64,000 nt of DNA, from the NCBI RefSeq assembly GCF_011064285.1, contig NZ_CP049332.1, positions 62,001 through 126,000 on the forward strand, written 5' to 3'. Source of the stretch: Vibrio ziniensis. Its GTDB lineage: Bacteria > Pseudomonadota > Gammaproteobacteria > Enterobacterales > Vibrionaceae. The notes under the pieces were generated by a model. That model was not told the DNA's origin. It was given only the letters and a program-made list of their open reading frames with translations, and did not search any database. This document shows positions 17,454 to 28,200 of this stretch, piece by piece. The position numbers and the translations under genes were made by a program. How positions within the stretch are numbered: the stretch's first letter is position 1; the number at the start of each line of letters is the position of its first letter.

Positions 17454-18470
17454 ATGCTCAAACTTCGTTACAACACTGTAGGACGTTGTTATGCGGAGTT
17501 TTCGTTGAACTGGAAAAGGTTTCTTCAAGTACAAGGGGTTCCCCCATCTCAAGCAGCCCTTGCTCTAGGCATGATTGGCTTGGGTCAAGCGTGGGCGCTA
17601 TATTTCCCTATGGTCGGTCTTACTATCCGCCCTTATTTGGCTGCGATAGGCGCACTCTTGTTGCTGCCTGTTTTGGCTAAATATCTGACCAACTACAAAA
17701 CCTTTCTCGCAGATATCAGCCATCCTCTTTCAGGAAGCCTTATGGCGCCAATGAGTATGGCATTATTGATACTCTGTGATTACTTAGCGGTTATCTCCCC
17801 ACTCGTTGCCTATCCGATTTGGGCATTAGCTATGATGCTGCACTTTACGATGATGGTTTTGTTCTTCGGCTTTCAACTGATGAACTTCAAAATATCGAAC
17901 ATTGTACCTAGCTGGTTTTTATATCCGGTGGGAATGATCAGCAGCTCTCTGGCAGGAACACAGTTCGGACACAATGTTTTTTCAGAAACACTAGTACAAG
18001 TGTGTGTCGCAATCTACTTCGTCATGCTACCTGTTGTTTTGTACCGTTTAGTCTTCTTTGGTTCTCTACCTCGCAGGGCTAGACCAACACTTGCGATCAT
18101 GGCCGCACCAATTAACTTAACGCTTGCTACTTATCTGGTGAACTTCCCGCACCCAGATCCGATTCTAACAGGTGCTTTAGCTGGCATAGCGATTGCCATG
18201 ACGCTGCTAATCTACTTATGTTACATACGTTTGTTGCGGTTGAAGTTTCAACCTTCTATCGCTGCCGTCACTTTCCCCTCAGTGATCAGTGCTATCGCAA
18301 TGCACCGATTAACCACCTTTTTTGAGTCAGATTACCCACACTGGCACTGGCTGCATAATTTTGGTTTCTTAGAATTGACGATTGCGACGGTGTTAGTGAT
18401 TTGGGTTTCTACAGGTTATATTAGAATGTATTGGCCAGAGTTTTTCTCTAACAGAAGCGCTTCCAAATAA
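17454..18470 (+). CDS. TDT-family (TehA/SLAC1-like) membrane transporter
   Basis: This protein of up to 338 residues has ten predicted membrane helices. Signatures such as PLSGSLMAPMSMALLILCDYL and VPSWFLYPVGMISSSLAGT match the tellurite-resistance/dicarboxylate (TDT) family, which includes TehA and plant SLAC1 anion channels. The likely role is anion or dicarboxylate movement across the inner membrane; the substrate cannot be read. The ATG at 17454 lacks a ribosome site, while an in-frame TTG at 17505 follows CGGAG at good spacing. The shorter form begins just before the conserved VPPSQAALALGMIGLGQ and may be the real one. Confidence 0.75.
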   Translation: MLKLRYNTVGRCYAEFSLNWKRFLQVQGVPPSQAALALGMIGLGQAWALYFPMVGLTIRPYLAAIGALLLLPVLAKYLTNYKTFLADISHPLSGSLMAPMSMALLILCDYLAVISPLVAYPIWALAMMLHFTMMVLFFGFQLMNFKISNIVPSWFLYPVGMISSSLAGTQFGHNVFSETLVQVCVAIYFVMLPVVLYRLVFFGSLPRRARPTLAIMAAPINLTLATYLVNFPHPDPILTGALAGIAIAMTLLIYLCYIRLLRLKFQPSIAAVTFPSVISAIAMHRLTTFFESDYPHWHWLHNFGFLELTIATVLVIWVSTGYIRMYWPEFFSNRSASK

Positions 18471-18481
18471 ACCAAAACCAA

Positions 18482-19474
18482 CTATTTTTTTTCTGCACTG
18501 ATATACGCGACACCATTTTTACCACTGTGTTTGACCTGATACATGGCTTTATCAGCAAGCTCGTACAGCTCTTCGAATGTGTAATTGGACGTTGTAAAGT
18601 CGCAAACACCAATACTAAAACCGATATGCGCTAAACCGCTGTCTAACTTGAGAGGCTCACTGACATTGGTCAGCAATTGGTCGATGTAACGGCTAATAAC
18701 ATCTCTTGAGTGATCAACACACAGCACCACGAACTCATCGCCGCCAAGACGAGCGATAATTGACTCACTCGGCGCACACTGTTTTAGCCAATCCGTTACT
18801 TTCATTAAGACCGCATCACCCGCTTTATGCCCTAGGTGATCGTTGACTGTCTTGAAGTTGTCTAAATCAATAAAAATCAGAGATGCTGGTTGTTCTAAAA
18901 TGCCGCTGCAAATTTCATCGCACTTTTCGACAAGCACTTTGCGGTTAAGTAGGTTGGTTAAAGGATCTAACGTTGCCAACCTTGCAAGTTCAAGTTCGTA
19001 ACGCTTTTCCTTTGTGATATCGATATGAGTCCCCATCATTCGCAGAGGCTTGCCTTGTTCATCGTATTCAACAATACGTCCACGATCAGATACCCAGCTT
19101 GTACTGCCATCATTGTGAATCATTCGATGAATCACCTGATACGTGTCCACCTTGCCATTAACATGGTCTTCAAATGCACCGACAGCTAAATCATAATCAT
19201 CAGGATGTAAACGGCTCTTCCAGATTTCCACTGTCGCTTCCAACTCTTGCGGTTGAAAGCCAAGCATCTTACCCCACTCCATATTAAAGATGGTGAGTTT
19301 GCCAGTGGGTAAATGATTTTCCCACAAGCAGAGGCCATTTCCGTCAAGTGCAGCGTTAAGCTTTTCATCCAAGCGCTGATTTTCACGAGTCAGTTTTTCA
19401 ACTTGCTGCTCTAGTTGATTAATTCGCTTTAAATAATCGTCCATGAATTCCAGTACTTGTATTGCGTCTAACAT
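18482..19474 (-). CDS. Cytosolic PAS-GGDEF diguanylate cyclase
   Basis: This is a predicted c-di-GMP synthase. The 330-residue protein has an N-terminal coiled coil (LKRINQLEQQVEKLTRENQRLDEKL, split), a PAS fold of the PAS_3 type (about 40-160, ending in MGTHIDITKEKRYE) and a GGDEF domain. Its active-site motif RLGGDEF is intact at about residues 244-248. The product-inhibition I-site (RxxD) is absent: PSES occupies that place. No membrane segment is seen. An internal in-frame ATG at 19444 is a possible alternative start, because the first has a weak ribosome site. The gene is convergent with the TDT gene. Confidence 0.87.
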   Translation of the reverse strand: MLDAIQVLEFMDDYLKRINQLEQQVEKLTRENQRLDEKLNAALDGNGLCLWENHLPTGKLTIFNMEWGKMLGFQPQELEATVEIWKSRLHPDDYDLAVGAFEDHVNGKVDTYQVIHRMIHNDGSTSWVSDRGRIVEYDEQGKPLRMMGTHIDITKEKRYELELARLATLDPLTNLLNRKVLVEKCDEICSGILEQPASLIFIDLDNFKTVNDHLGHKAGDAVLMKVTDWLKQCAPSESIIARLGGDEFVVLCVDHSRDVISRYIDQLLTNVSEPLKLDSGLAHIGFSIGVCDFTTSNYTFEELYELADKAMYQVKHSGKNGVAYISAEKK

Positions 19475-19679
19475 TTATAGGCGTTTAGTTTAGCACCATA
19501 TCAATACGCTTAAATTATAATTTGGTAGCAATTAATCATTTCCATTTGTTTGAGAAACATGCCAAATGGAAATTATCGGTTGCCACCGTAATGCGAAAGC
19601 CTCAGAATGTCGCACTTTTCGCCAGCGGTGATCTTTTATCCGTGGTGAGTGTTATTAAGTAAATTACTGAGAATTAAAT

Positions 19680-21266
19680 ATGGGTTTTACCTCGCTAGGT
19701 CTTTCTGCGCCAATCCTTAAAGCTATTGAAGAAAAAGGATACACCATTCCTTCACCTATCCAAATGCAGGCGATTCCGGCTGTATTAGAAGGCAAAGATG
19801 TCATGGCAGCGGCACAGACAGGTACAGGTAAAACTGCGGGCTTTACGCTGCCAATTCTGGAGCTACTTTCAGGTGGCCAAAAAGTGCGTGGTAATCAAGT
19901 TCGCGCTCTGGTTTTAACACCAACTCGCGAGCTTGCAGCTCAAGTTGAAGAGAACGTCAATACCTATAGCCGTCACCTGCCACTTTCTAGCGCGGTAGTG
20001 TTCGGTGGAGTAAAGATTAACCCGCAAATGCTACGCCTGCGCAAAGGCGCTGACGTATTGGTTGCAACACCCGGTCGTCTACTGGATTTATACAACCAAA
20101 ATGCAGTGAAATTCGACCAACTGGAAGTTTTAGTTCTAGACGAAGCTGACCGTATGCTTGATATGGGCTTCATCCGTGATATTCGCAAGATCCTAGAGTT
20201 ATTGCCAAAGCGTCGCCAAAACTTGTTGTTTTCGGCAACCTTCTCTGACGAAATTCGCGCACTTGCTAAGACCATGGTGAATAACCCTGTTGAGATCTCA
20301 GTAAGCCCTGCGAACTCAACAGCAAGGACGGTAGAACAATGCATCTACCCGGCAGACGTGAAGAAGAAAGCGCCTATGCTGGTCAAACTGATCAAAGATG
20401 ACAACTGGCAACAAGTACTGGTGTTTACTAAAACTAAGCACGGCGCAAACAAACTGTCGGCTTTCTTAAATGATGAAGGCATTACTGCAGCACCGATTCA
20501 CGGTAACAAAAGTCAAAGCGCTCGTACCAAAGCCCTAGCCGATTTCAAAACTGGTGAAGTACGTGTTTTAGTTGCGACTGATATTGCAGCACGCGGTATC
20601 GACATCCCTCAGCTACCGCAAGTGGTTAACTTTGAATTACCAAAAGTAGCTGAAGATTACGTTCACCGTATTGGTCGTACAGGACGTGCTGGTGAAGTGG
20701 GTAAAGCCATTACGTTAGTGTCGGCACTTGAAGCATCAGAGCTGTTTGCTATTGAACGTCTAATTCAACAAGTGCTGCCACGTATGGAACTTGCAGGTTT
20801 TGCACCGTCAAATAAAGTGCCTGAGTCTGTTTTAGACACGCGCCCAATTAAGCCGAAAAAGCCTAAGAAACCGAAGAAGCCTAAAGCGCCAAATACAGAA
20901 GGTGCTTACTCTGCTCAAAGTTCTTCAAAAGCGGGCAAACCTGCGGCTAAGCCACACGCTAAACCAACGCAGCACACTAACCCAAAAGAGCACGCTAAAT
21001 CGAAAGAACACGGTAAGCCAAAAGCGAATGGTGAAAACAAACAACGCGCTAAGGGAGTTGCAGATAAAGCAAAATCTGACCAGAAACCAACGGCTAACAA
21101 GTCCGGTGGCAACGGTAAACTAAACAGAAATGGTAAACAGGGCTCAAATGGCAAACCGACTATAAGCAGTAAGCCAAGTGCAAACAGCAAGCCAAGCGGT
21201 AACAGAAAACCGAATCACGGTTCAAACCAAAACCGCAGTCAAAACAATAGTAAGCCATCGGCATAA
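19680..21266 (+). CDS. rhlE: ATP-dependent RNA helicase RhlE (DEAD box)
   Basis: RhlE-type helicases remodel RNA in ribosome assembly and RNA decay. The 528-residue protein has all core motifs: Q motif ([12 protein letters not shown]), Walker A AQTGTGKT (45-52), PTRELA, DEAD (about 154-157), SAT, and [10 protein letters not shown]. Beyond about residue 390 is a long Lys/Asn/Ser/Gly/Pro-rich tail with imperfect repeats such as [12 protein letters not shown] and [17 protein letters not shown]. The tail is probably disordered and RNA-binding. It is variable in this family and longer here than in E. coli. The gene ends in a strong terminator. Confidence 0.92.
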   Translation: MGFTSLGLSAPILKAIEEKGYTIPSPIQMQAIPAVLEGKDVMAAAQTGTGKTAGFTLPILELLSGGQKVRGNQVRALVLTPTRELAAQVEENVNTYSRHLPLSSAVVFGGVKINPQMLRLRKGADVLVATPGRLLDLYNQNAVKFDQLEVLVLDEADRMLDMGFIRDIRKILELLPKRRQNLLFSATFSDEIRALAKTMVNNPVEISVSPANSTARTVEQCIYPADVKKKAPMLVKLIKDDNWQQVLVFTKTKHGANKLSAFLNDEGITAAPIHGNKSQSARTKALADFKTGEVRVLVATDIAARGIDIPQLPQVVNFELPKVAEDYVHRIGRTGRAGEVGKAITLVSALEASELFAIERLIQQVLPRMELAGFAPSNKVPESVLDTRPIKPKKPKKPKKPKAPNTEGAYSAQSSSKAGKPAAKPHAKPTQHTNPKEHAKSKEHGKPKANGENKQRAKGVADKAKSDQKPTANKSGGNGKLNRNGKQGSNGKPTISSKPSANSKPSGNRKPNHGSNQNRSQNNSKPSA

Positions 21267-21279
21267 TATCGATTCCTAA

Positions 21280-21313
21280 AAAAAGAGTGTGACCCCAAAG
21301 TCACACTCTTTTT
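21280..21313. terminator. Bidirectional terminator after rhlE
   Basis: A perfect 14-bp stem (AAAAAGAGTGTGAC / GTCACACTCTTTTT) with a 6-base loop begins 13 bases after the rhlE stop. It faces uspA across a short gap. Confidence 0.9.
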
Positions 21314-21388
21314 CATTCCGCGTCCTTACTCTTCAATCCTATCTTATCGTTCTCACCCTAAGAGTTGAGTTAACGCTAGCTTGAACCA

Positions 21389-21829
21389 TTAAGATTCCAT
21401 CGGTACGACTAAAATATCAATCGATGACTTGTTGATAAGACCTCGAGAGTAAGAAACCATATTGCTCCAAAAGTCATGATGATGTCCGCAGATCAGTAAA
21501 TCGTAATCATGCTGTTCAATGACTTTTTTAAGCTTGTTACCCAAGCTGCCAGTCCCTACCCAGAAATGTTTGATCGGAAAATCAGGAAATTGCTCTTTGG
21601 TGTATTTCTGGAAGCTTTGAAGAAGCTCATTGGAATGCTGATTAAGAGGCTTTTGAGTTGGGTCTTGTTGAATATCAATTAACTGGGTATACACCTCACC
21701 AACCGCACCCGCGACATGAATAAATGAGACGTCAGCGTCGAAAGTATTCGCCATTGAAACCGCTTTATTGATTAATGCTTTGTTCTCTTCGGTCAGCTCT
21801 AGTGCGACTAAGATATGTTGGTATTTCAT
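21389..21829 (-). CDS. uspA: Universal stress protein A
   Basis: UspA is a small cytosolic stress protein induced in growth arrest. The 146-residue sequence follows E. coli UspA throughout: YQHILVALELTEENKALINKAVSMA at the start, VSFIHV, YTQLIDI, GSLGNKLKKVIEQHDYDLLICGHHHDFWSNMVS near the end, and DILVVPM. The conserved GHHxDFW is present. As in UspA proper, the ATP-binding glycine pattern of the UspFG group is not evident. It is a single gene on the minus strand, without an operon partner. Confidence 0.9.
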   Translation of the reverse strand: MKYQHILVALELTEENKALINKAVSMANTFDADVSFIHVAGAVGEVYTQLIDIQQDPTQKPLNQHSNELLQSFQKYTKEQFPDFPIKHFWVGTGSLGNKLKKVIEQHDYDLLICGHHHDFWSNMVSYSRGLINKSSIDILVVPMES

Positions 21830-21938
21830 AACTGTGCCCTTATGCCTATATGACTGATGAGAGCATAGTCTTTATTGAGAAAAAAGGTGTCACTGAGATC
21901 ACACGATTAAAAGTTAATTTACCTGAAAGTTCAAAAAC

Positions 21939-22352
21939 TTAATAGGTCACTTTTCCTCGGAGTGACTTGTTTGCACCGTTTCTTTTCTTTGCTTCAACAC
22001 GTCGCACTTGAGAAGCGCGAGTTGGCCTAGTCGGTCGGCGTTTCTTCTCCACAACCATGGTGTTGGCAATCAATTCTCGCAGTCGGTTTAAAGCATCTTC
22101 GCGGTTTTGTTCTTGAGTACGGAAGGTCTGCGCTTTAATGATGATCACCCCTTCTTTGGTGATTCTGCTATCTGAGAGAGCAAGTAACTTTTCTTTGTAG
22201 ATCGCAGGAAGTGTTGAACGCTGGATATCAAAACGAAGGTGGATAGCACTGGAAACCTTATTCACATTCTGCCCACCGCTGCCCATTGCGCGGATCGCAG
22301 AAAGCTCAATTTCCCAATCGGCAAGTTCAACGGTGTTGGAGATTTTCAGCAT
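21939..22352 (-). CDS. arfB: Peptidyl-tRNA hydrolase ArfB (ribosome rescue)
   Basis: ArfB (YaeJ) releases nascent chains from ribosomes stalled on mRNAs without a stop codon. The 137-residue protein has the GGQ motif at residues 26-28 in AMGSGGQNVNKVSSAIHLRFD. The long basic C-terminal tail that probes the empty mRNA channel is also present (KKRRPTRPTRASQVRRVEAKKRNGANKSLRGKV, in parts). The start at 22352 gives the expected N-terminus (MLKISNTVELADWEIE). A longer frame to 22439 adds residues not seen in the family. Confidence 0.92.
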   Translation of the reverse strand: MLKISNTVELADWEIELSAIRAMGSGGQNVNKVSSAIHLRFDIQRSTLPAIYKEKLLALSDSRITKEGVIIIKAQTFRTQEQNREDALNRLRELIANTMVVEKKRRPTRPTRASQVRRVEAKKRNGANKSLRGKVTY

Positions 22353-22451
22353 GACAGTACATTGAAAGATTAAAGCGAGCGGGCATTCTAAAGAACTTCT
22401 GCTCTTATTTCTACGAATTGAGTTGCTTGATCTAGTCAACTAAGTAGCGAG

Positions 22452-24959
22452 TTAGTTTGATTCAGAACCAGACTGAAGTGATGAGCAAAAGATTTCACTG
22501 ATCGATTCAATGGTTAAAGGAGGGGCAAAATAATATCCCTGTACAACATCGCAACCATGTTCTGAAAGCGCATTAAATTGCTCCATGGTTTCAACACCTT
22601 CTGCAACCACAGTCATTTTACAGGAACTTCCTATAGCAATAATCGCTTTCACCAGTGTACGAGTTTGTTCGCTCACTAAGATTTTATCGGTAAAGGAGCG
22701 ATCAATCTTGATCTCGGTGATGGGTAGCGTATTTAAATAGCTTAACGAAGAATAGCCTGTGCCAAAATCATCCAATGAGAGTCCAAAACCATATGCTTTC
22801 ATGCTGTTTAAGCGTTCCGCAACCATATTAAGATCTTCTAATAACACGTTTTCAGTAATTTCTAATGTCACTCGAGAAATATCAATTCCGATCTTTTGCG
22901 TAACTTCAAGTAAGGTTTCAGGGAAACTTGGCTCCATAAGCTGCTTGGGTGAAATGTTGATAGATACCCCCATCGCGTCATGACCATTAGGGCTGATGGA
23001 AAGGATATCTTCACATGCTTTACGAAATACGAAATAACCCAGTTCGTGGATAACACCAATATCCTCTGCTGCTGCGATAAACTTGATTGGCGAAATAGGG
23101 CCCAGACGTTTACTGTTCCAGCGAGCGAGCGCCTCAACACCAATATTCTTTCCACTCTGAACATCAATTTGAGGTTGATAAAGCACTTTGATTTCTTCTT
23201 CCTTAAGCGCTTTTCTCAACTCTTCTTCAATCATGTAGTCAAGTTGTATCTCCTCATTGACATCATTGCTGTAAAACATCGCACTTCCTTTATGGTGCGC
23301 TTTTGATTTATATAAAACGACATCAGCTTTACGAATTAAAGCCTCAGGATCAGTGTCATCGCTAGGGAACATGGCAACACCTATACTACAGTTGGTAGTT
23401 AAAACTTTGCCATCAATAATGAATTTGTCTTCAAACACCCGCTGTATTGCCAAGACTTTCTCTCTAGCCGCCCTGTCATCGGATAAATCAGGGAAGCAAA
23501 AGATAAACTCATCACCACCAAACCGTGAAACGGTATCATGAGGACCAAGGATACTCTCAAATTTTCGGCTCACGGTTTTAAGTAATTTGTCACCTGCGGA
23601 ATGTCCATAGAGGTCATTAATTTTCTTAAAATCATCCACATCAAGCAGCATTACAGCACCAAAGCAGCGATTATGATGAGCATAGTCAATTCCGCTGTGG
23701 ATGATTCCATTCAGCAGCAGTCGATTGGGTAAGTCTGTTAGCGAATCATGCTCAGCAAGATATTTCAGTTTGTCTTTGATCTGTTTGAGTTCATTGAAAT
23801 CTTTACCTATTCGTTCCTGAAAACGATTGAAGCGGTCACCAATGGCTCGTCCAAGTTTCAACGAAAGTGCAATGATAATAAGCGTCGAAACTAGACTTGC
23901 TAACACAACTCTCTTTAATTCGGCCCTATTGCTTTCTTCTAAAGCACTAACATTATCAGCAAGATATGCTTCAAAACGCTGCACGTAAAAGCCGGTTCCA
24001 ATTGTCCAGTCCCACCCATCAATCATTTTTAGATAACTGATTTTTTCACCGCCATTAGGAGCACCTGGCATGTATTTAGCCATATAGTGTGTAAAACCAG
24101 AACGGTCACCATCTTTTTTAGCACGGATCTCTGCTAATTGAGAACCAAGCTCATCGGATACATGAGTATTAACCATTGATGGCTCTGGGTGTGAAACAAT
24201 GGTGCCTTCTTCATCAATGATAAAAACGTAATCATTGTCGCCATAACGAAAGAATTGAAGCCACTCAACAACTTGCATCTTGATATCCGATTCAACATCA
24301 ACAATGTAATCGCCCGTACCTACGTACCAACCATAGGGTTCGAACAACTTACCAAAACCAATTTTCTCAAACTGTTCTTTCGCATCCACATCTGGTTTGC
24401 TGTACCACCAACGATAAAAAGCTTCCCCACCTGCCGCTTGCATTCTAGCGATGTGCTCCTGAACAATAAGAGTTCCGCGAACATCTTTAGTATTCCATAC
24501 GGAATGCCCCTCTAACTGAGGGAACAAACTGTGCATCACATTGATACCATTGGAGTCATAAATGAAGAAATATCCGCGCCCATGATTAAAACGGATTGGT
24601 CGTAGTGCCTCCGTAATCATTTTCATCACTTCTTCTGTTGGCTTATTCCGGTTGCGCTCGTAGATATTAGAGGCAATCTTATGCGCTTCGTACACTCGGT
24701 CATAAATTTGCTTTTGCAGCGTTTTTTCTGTCTGGCTTTTTTGCCTATCAATTTGATCGGCAATTTGTTTTATTTGGTCTTGAATAACTTGTTTCTGCTG
24801 CTCAATCAGGTTTTCACGGATGAACTCTATTTTTTCTTCCGACTCGATTCGGTTGCTTTGAATAAGGATAACATTAACCACAACTGCAAATAGAGTGATG
24901 AACACTGCTGGCGCATATCGAATAATATTCAGCAATTTTCTATCGTTTAATGGCGTCAT
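22452..24959 (-). CDS. Membrane Cache-GGDEF-EAL protein (c-di-GMP turnover)
   Basis: This 835-residue sensor is predicted to make and/or degrade c-di-GMP. An N-terminal membrane helix (about 14-32) leads to a coiled coil and a large periplasmic double sCache-type sensor (about 60-340), with YFFIYDSNGINVMHS and NDYVFIIDEEGTIVSHP as paired ligand-binding cores. A second membrane helix (about 350-370) follows, then a GGDEF domain with intact RFGGDEF (about 480-484; no RxxD inhibition site). The EAL domain has EALARW near 607, EITENVLLED, LDDFGTGYSSL, IKIDRSF and VVAEGVET, all catalytic residues present. It is transcribed alone. Dual activity is possible, but which dominates cannot be read. Confidence 0.9.
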   Translation of the reverse strand: MTPLNDRKLLNIIRYAPAVFITLFAVVVNVILIQSNRIESEEKIEFIRENLIEQQKQVIQDQIKQIADQIDRQKSQTEKTLQKQIYDRVYEAHKIASNIYERNRNKPTEEVMKMITEALRPIRFNHGRGYFFIYDSNGINVMHSLFPQLEGHSVWNTKDVRGTLIVQEHIARMQAAGGEAFYRWWYSKPDVDAKEQFEKIGFGKLFEPYGWYVGTGDYIVDVESDIKMQVVEWLQFFRYGDNDYVFIIDEEGTIVSHPEPSMVNTHVSDELGSQLAEIRAKKDGDRSGFTHYMAKYMPGAPNGGEKISYLKMIDGWDWTIGTGFYVQRFEAYLADNVSALEESNRAELKRVVLASLVSTLIIIALSLKLGRAIGDRFNRFQERIGKDFNELKQIKDKLKYLAEHDSLTDLPNRLLLNGIIHSGIDYAHHNRCFGAVMLLDVDDFKKINDLYGHSAGDKLLKTVSRKFESILGPHDTVSRFGGDEFIFCFPDLSDDRAAREKVLAIQRVFEDKFIIDGKVLTTNCSIGVAMFPSDDTDPEALIRKADVVLYKSKAHHKGSAMFYSNDVNEEIQLDYMIEEELRKALKEEEIKVLYQPQIDVQSGKNIGVEALARWNSKRLGPISPIKFIAAAEDIGVIHELGYFVFRKACEDILSISPNGHDAMGVSINISPKQLMEPSFPETLLEVTQKIGIDISRVTLEITENVLLEDLNMVAERLNSMKAYGFGLSLDDFGTGYSSLSYLNTLPITEIKIDRSFTDKILVSEQTRTLVKAIIAIGSSCKMTVVAEGVETMEQFNALSEHGCDVVQGYYFAPPLTIESISEIFCSSLQSGSESN

Positions 24960-25085
24960 CGCTTCCTACTTGAGCATGTGGTTACTCAATAAGAATAGAC
25001 AATTTTGACTAGTTTCAAATGACGAAAAGCCTAAAGTGGTAGTTCAAGCAAAAAGATCAGCATTTTGATGATTATGAAGACTTTA

Positions 25086-25226
25086 TATACTCAAACTAAT
25101 TGGAGTTGCAGGTAGGCGGCAAGTAAGTGAATCCCCTGAGCATAGATAAACTATGTGATTGGGGTGAATGAACGTAGCCCCCATACCAAAACACAAAGCG
25201 CTGCAGCTTCAAGTAGGAAGAGTATA
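25086..25226. repeat. ERIC-type intergenic repeat, Vibrio form
   Basis: This 141-bp element is bounded by TATACTC and GAGTATA and has imperfect 26-bp terminal inverted repeats (both arms run to TGCAG / CTGCA). Its core AAGTAAGTGAATCCCC ... GATTGGGGTGAATGAACG matches the ERIC consensus, including the primer region used in ERIC-PCR. ERIC elements are non-coding, palindromic and mobile in trans. This one lies between the 3' end of sbcC and the Cache-GGDEF-EAL gene and is not part of either. Confidence 0.85.
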
Positions 25227-25233
25227 AATGCAA

Positions 25234-25265
25234 AAAAGCGAGCCAATTGAACTCAGCTCGCTTTT
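25234..25265 (-). terminator. Terminator of sbcDC
   Basis: A perfect 10-bp stem (AAAAGCGAGC / GCTCGCTTTT) with a 12-base loop lies 18 bases after the sbcC stop. On the minus strand it is followed by a T-rich stretch. Confidence 0.78.
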
Positions 25266-25282
25266 CTTTGAGTTGCTTATTA

Positions 25283-28200
25283 TTAAGCAACCAACTTTAT
25301 CGAACTGCCCGTTCTAGACGCTTCCACATCTAACCGTAGTGAAATCTGTTCTTTAAGTTCACTAACGTGGGAAATGATGCCTATGGTTCGCCCGCCCTGC
25401 TGTAGATCTATAAGAGTTTGTATAGCTAAATCGAGTGACTCAGGATCTAAGCTACCAAAGCCTTCATCAATAAACAGCGTATCGAGACGAATACCCCCAC
25501 TGTACGACTGCACTACATCTGACAATCCCAGAGCAAGAGAAAGCGCCGCCATAAACGACTCACCGCCTGATAGGGTTGCGACATCACGCCATTTCCCTGT
25601 GTAGCCATCTTCCACCATAAGATCCAGCCCTGAACCACTATTGCCTTTTGCACGTTCTTCTTTGCGCTTGAGTAAGTAGCGCCCTTTGCTCATCAGTTGT
25701 AATCGCTGCGACGCCTGAATCAACACATCGTCCAGAAGTACACCCAGCACAAAACGATGCAGACTTACTCTGGCTCCCGTTTTACCCGTAGCAATATCAC
25801 TCAATGTGCCAAACACCTGATAGGCTTTTTCCAGTTCCTCATTTTTGGCATAGAGAGCGGTAAGTTTCTGCTGAACCTGAGTAAGACTATCCGTTCGAGA
25901 GCGGAGATGAGTATAAGTTTGCAATGCTTGGTCAACTTCTTGTTGTTTGGTCGCCAATACCTGCTCTAGCGGTTCCAAATCAGGTAGCGGCTGATCTTTT
26001 AGTTCGTTATTGATCGACTCAAGCTGAGTTTTGAGCGATGCGCCTTTGTCTTCGAACTGACGAATGGAAGACTCAAGCTCAGCGATGGCGGATTCAACCA
26101 ACTTAGCATTTAAATAAGCTTCTTGATTTTCAAACTCACTCGCCGACAAAGCATCCAACCATTCTTTTTCGGTAACTTGCTTCTCTTGTGACCATTGCTT
26201 TTGTAGAGTGAGTGCATCACTCAATGATGATTCAATCGCTGAAAGCTGCTTTTGGACTTCAGCAAACTGTTGCTGGGCAGTCTGTTCCGCTTTTTGCACA
26301 TCCTCGATTTGCTTTTTAACCGCTACGTATTGGCTCCTAACCTGTTCAACGTTTTCGAACCCAGACGAGATACCTTCACGCAAAGTAGCTACTTCGGTTT
26401 CTAGCACTGTCACCGCATGTTTGCTTTCTGCGGTGCTCACAATGAATTTTTCAAGGTTAGCCTTGGTTTGTAGCAGACGTCCTTCCAGCGTTTCTAACTG
26501 AGATTTCAATACTTGTGGCTGCATTAGCGAAAGGGTTTGGATCTCTTTTTCCAACGCGACCTTGGTTTGCTCAAGCTGCGCGAGTTCAGGTATCGCTTGC
26601 TCTGCAATCTTAGCAAGCAACTGACTCAGTTCACGTTCAAGCTGAGCAAGATTGGATAGCGATAACTGCTGATTCTTCAGAGCTTCCAGCTCATTTGTCG
26701 CACGGCGTTGCTGTTCGTCGCGGGCATTTTTCACATCAGCGCGAGTAACCACATCACCGGTAAAGCTTGCTAAATGCGGGTGTTCTAGGCTTCCACATAC
26801 GGGACAAGCATCACCTTCGCTTAATGATTTAGCCAACTCCGCCGCTTGGTTGGTGTGCCAAATCATTTCTAGCTTATCAGCTTCTCTCTTAGCGTTGGCT
26901 GTCATTTGCTGGGCTTCTTTATAAGCGTTTTCAGCCACCACCACATTCTGTTTGAGCTTGATTTGCTGCTCACTTAATTGGTCACTGCTTTGGCGAATCT
27001 TAATCTGTTCAGCAATGTTCCCCAGAGAAAGACGTTTTGCATCTAAGCTCGACACCGCGTGCGAGGTTTGCTCGTATTCCGCTCGTTTGGCTTGAATCTC
27101 ACCATCTAATGCCTTTAGCTGTTTCTCTAGTTCCTCTTCCTCTGCTTTCGTTTTGGTAAAAGTTTGCTGAGCAACGATAAGTGCCTTTTGTTTATCATCT
27201 AAGGCGCGGTACTTTTTGCCGACTTCTTCAAGTTGATAAAGCTGTTGAGACAGTTCTGGGACAATCTGCGCATTGTGAACTGCTTGCTTCCAAACCGCTT
27301 CGTTTTGTTCAAACTGAAGCTTGATTTGCGAAGTTTGCTGCTGCTTTTCTGCAACGCTTTTTATCGTTTGTTCAAACTGCTTTGTCGCACTTACCCACTG
27401 ATTGAAAGGCAAATCCAACGCTAGCGCTTTTCTCGCTTTTACTCTTTTCTGGCGCAATAATTCAACGCCAGCCAGTTGTGACTGATGTTCAGCAACGGCT
27501 TTTTCAATCTCAGCTTTTTGCGCAAATTTCTGCTTCAGCTCCAACGCCAAGTTGCGCAGTTTCTTCGCTTCATCCAGTTGCTGTTGCAATGTTTGATAAG
27601 CCTGCTCACCTTGTTTCAACTCTGGTTCTAACTTGGTTTGTTCTTCTTTTAACTCTTCTTCAGAGGCGACAGAAACGACATTCAATGCACCTTTTATCTG
27701 GTTATCAAACTCGTCTTTCTCTTTTCGAATACCCGCAGCTTTATCAAACAGCGCACGTTCAATTTGTGTATAAATCTGCGTTTGGAATAGCTGACCAAAG
27801 ATTTGTTCACGTTCTTTAGAGTTCGCAACCAAGAGCTCTCGAAACTTACCCTGTGGAATCACCATAACCTGACGGAACTGCTTCACATCCAAGCCAATCA
27901 AATCAACCATAGCCTTGGCAACTGGATTCGGTCTGTTAGCTAGCAACTTCTGCTCACCATTAACGAGTTCCACCAGCGTGGCTGAGTGAGTTTTCTTGGT
28001 TGTGCCTTCTCCACGCTTTTTCAGCGTTTCTTGATCTGGAATGCGAGTGACGAGATAACCTCGACCTGCCAATTCAAACTCGAACTCAATTTCAGTGAGC
28101 AGTTCTGCATCCGCGTAATCACAACGCATCTGATCGCCAGTACGTTCGCTGCCCGTCGTTTCTCCGTACAAGGCAAAACAAATCGCATCTAGAATCGAGC

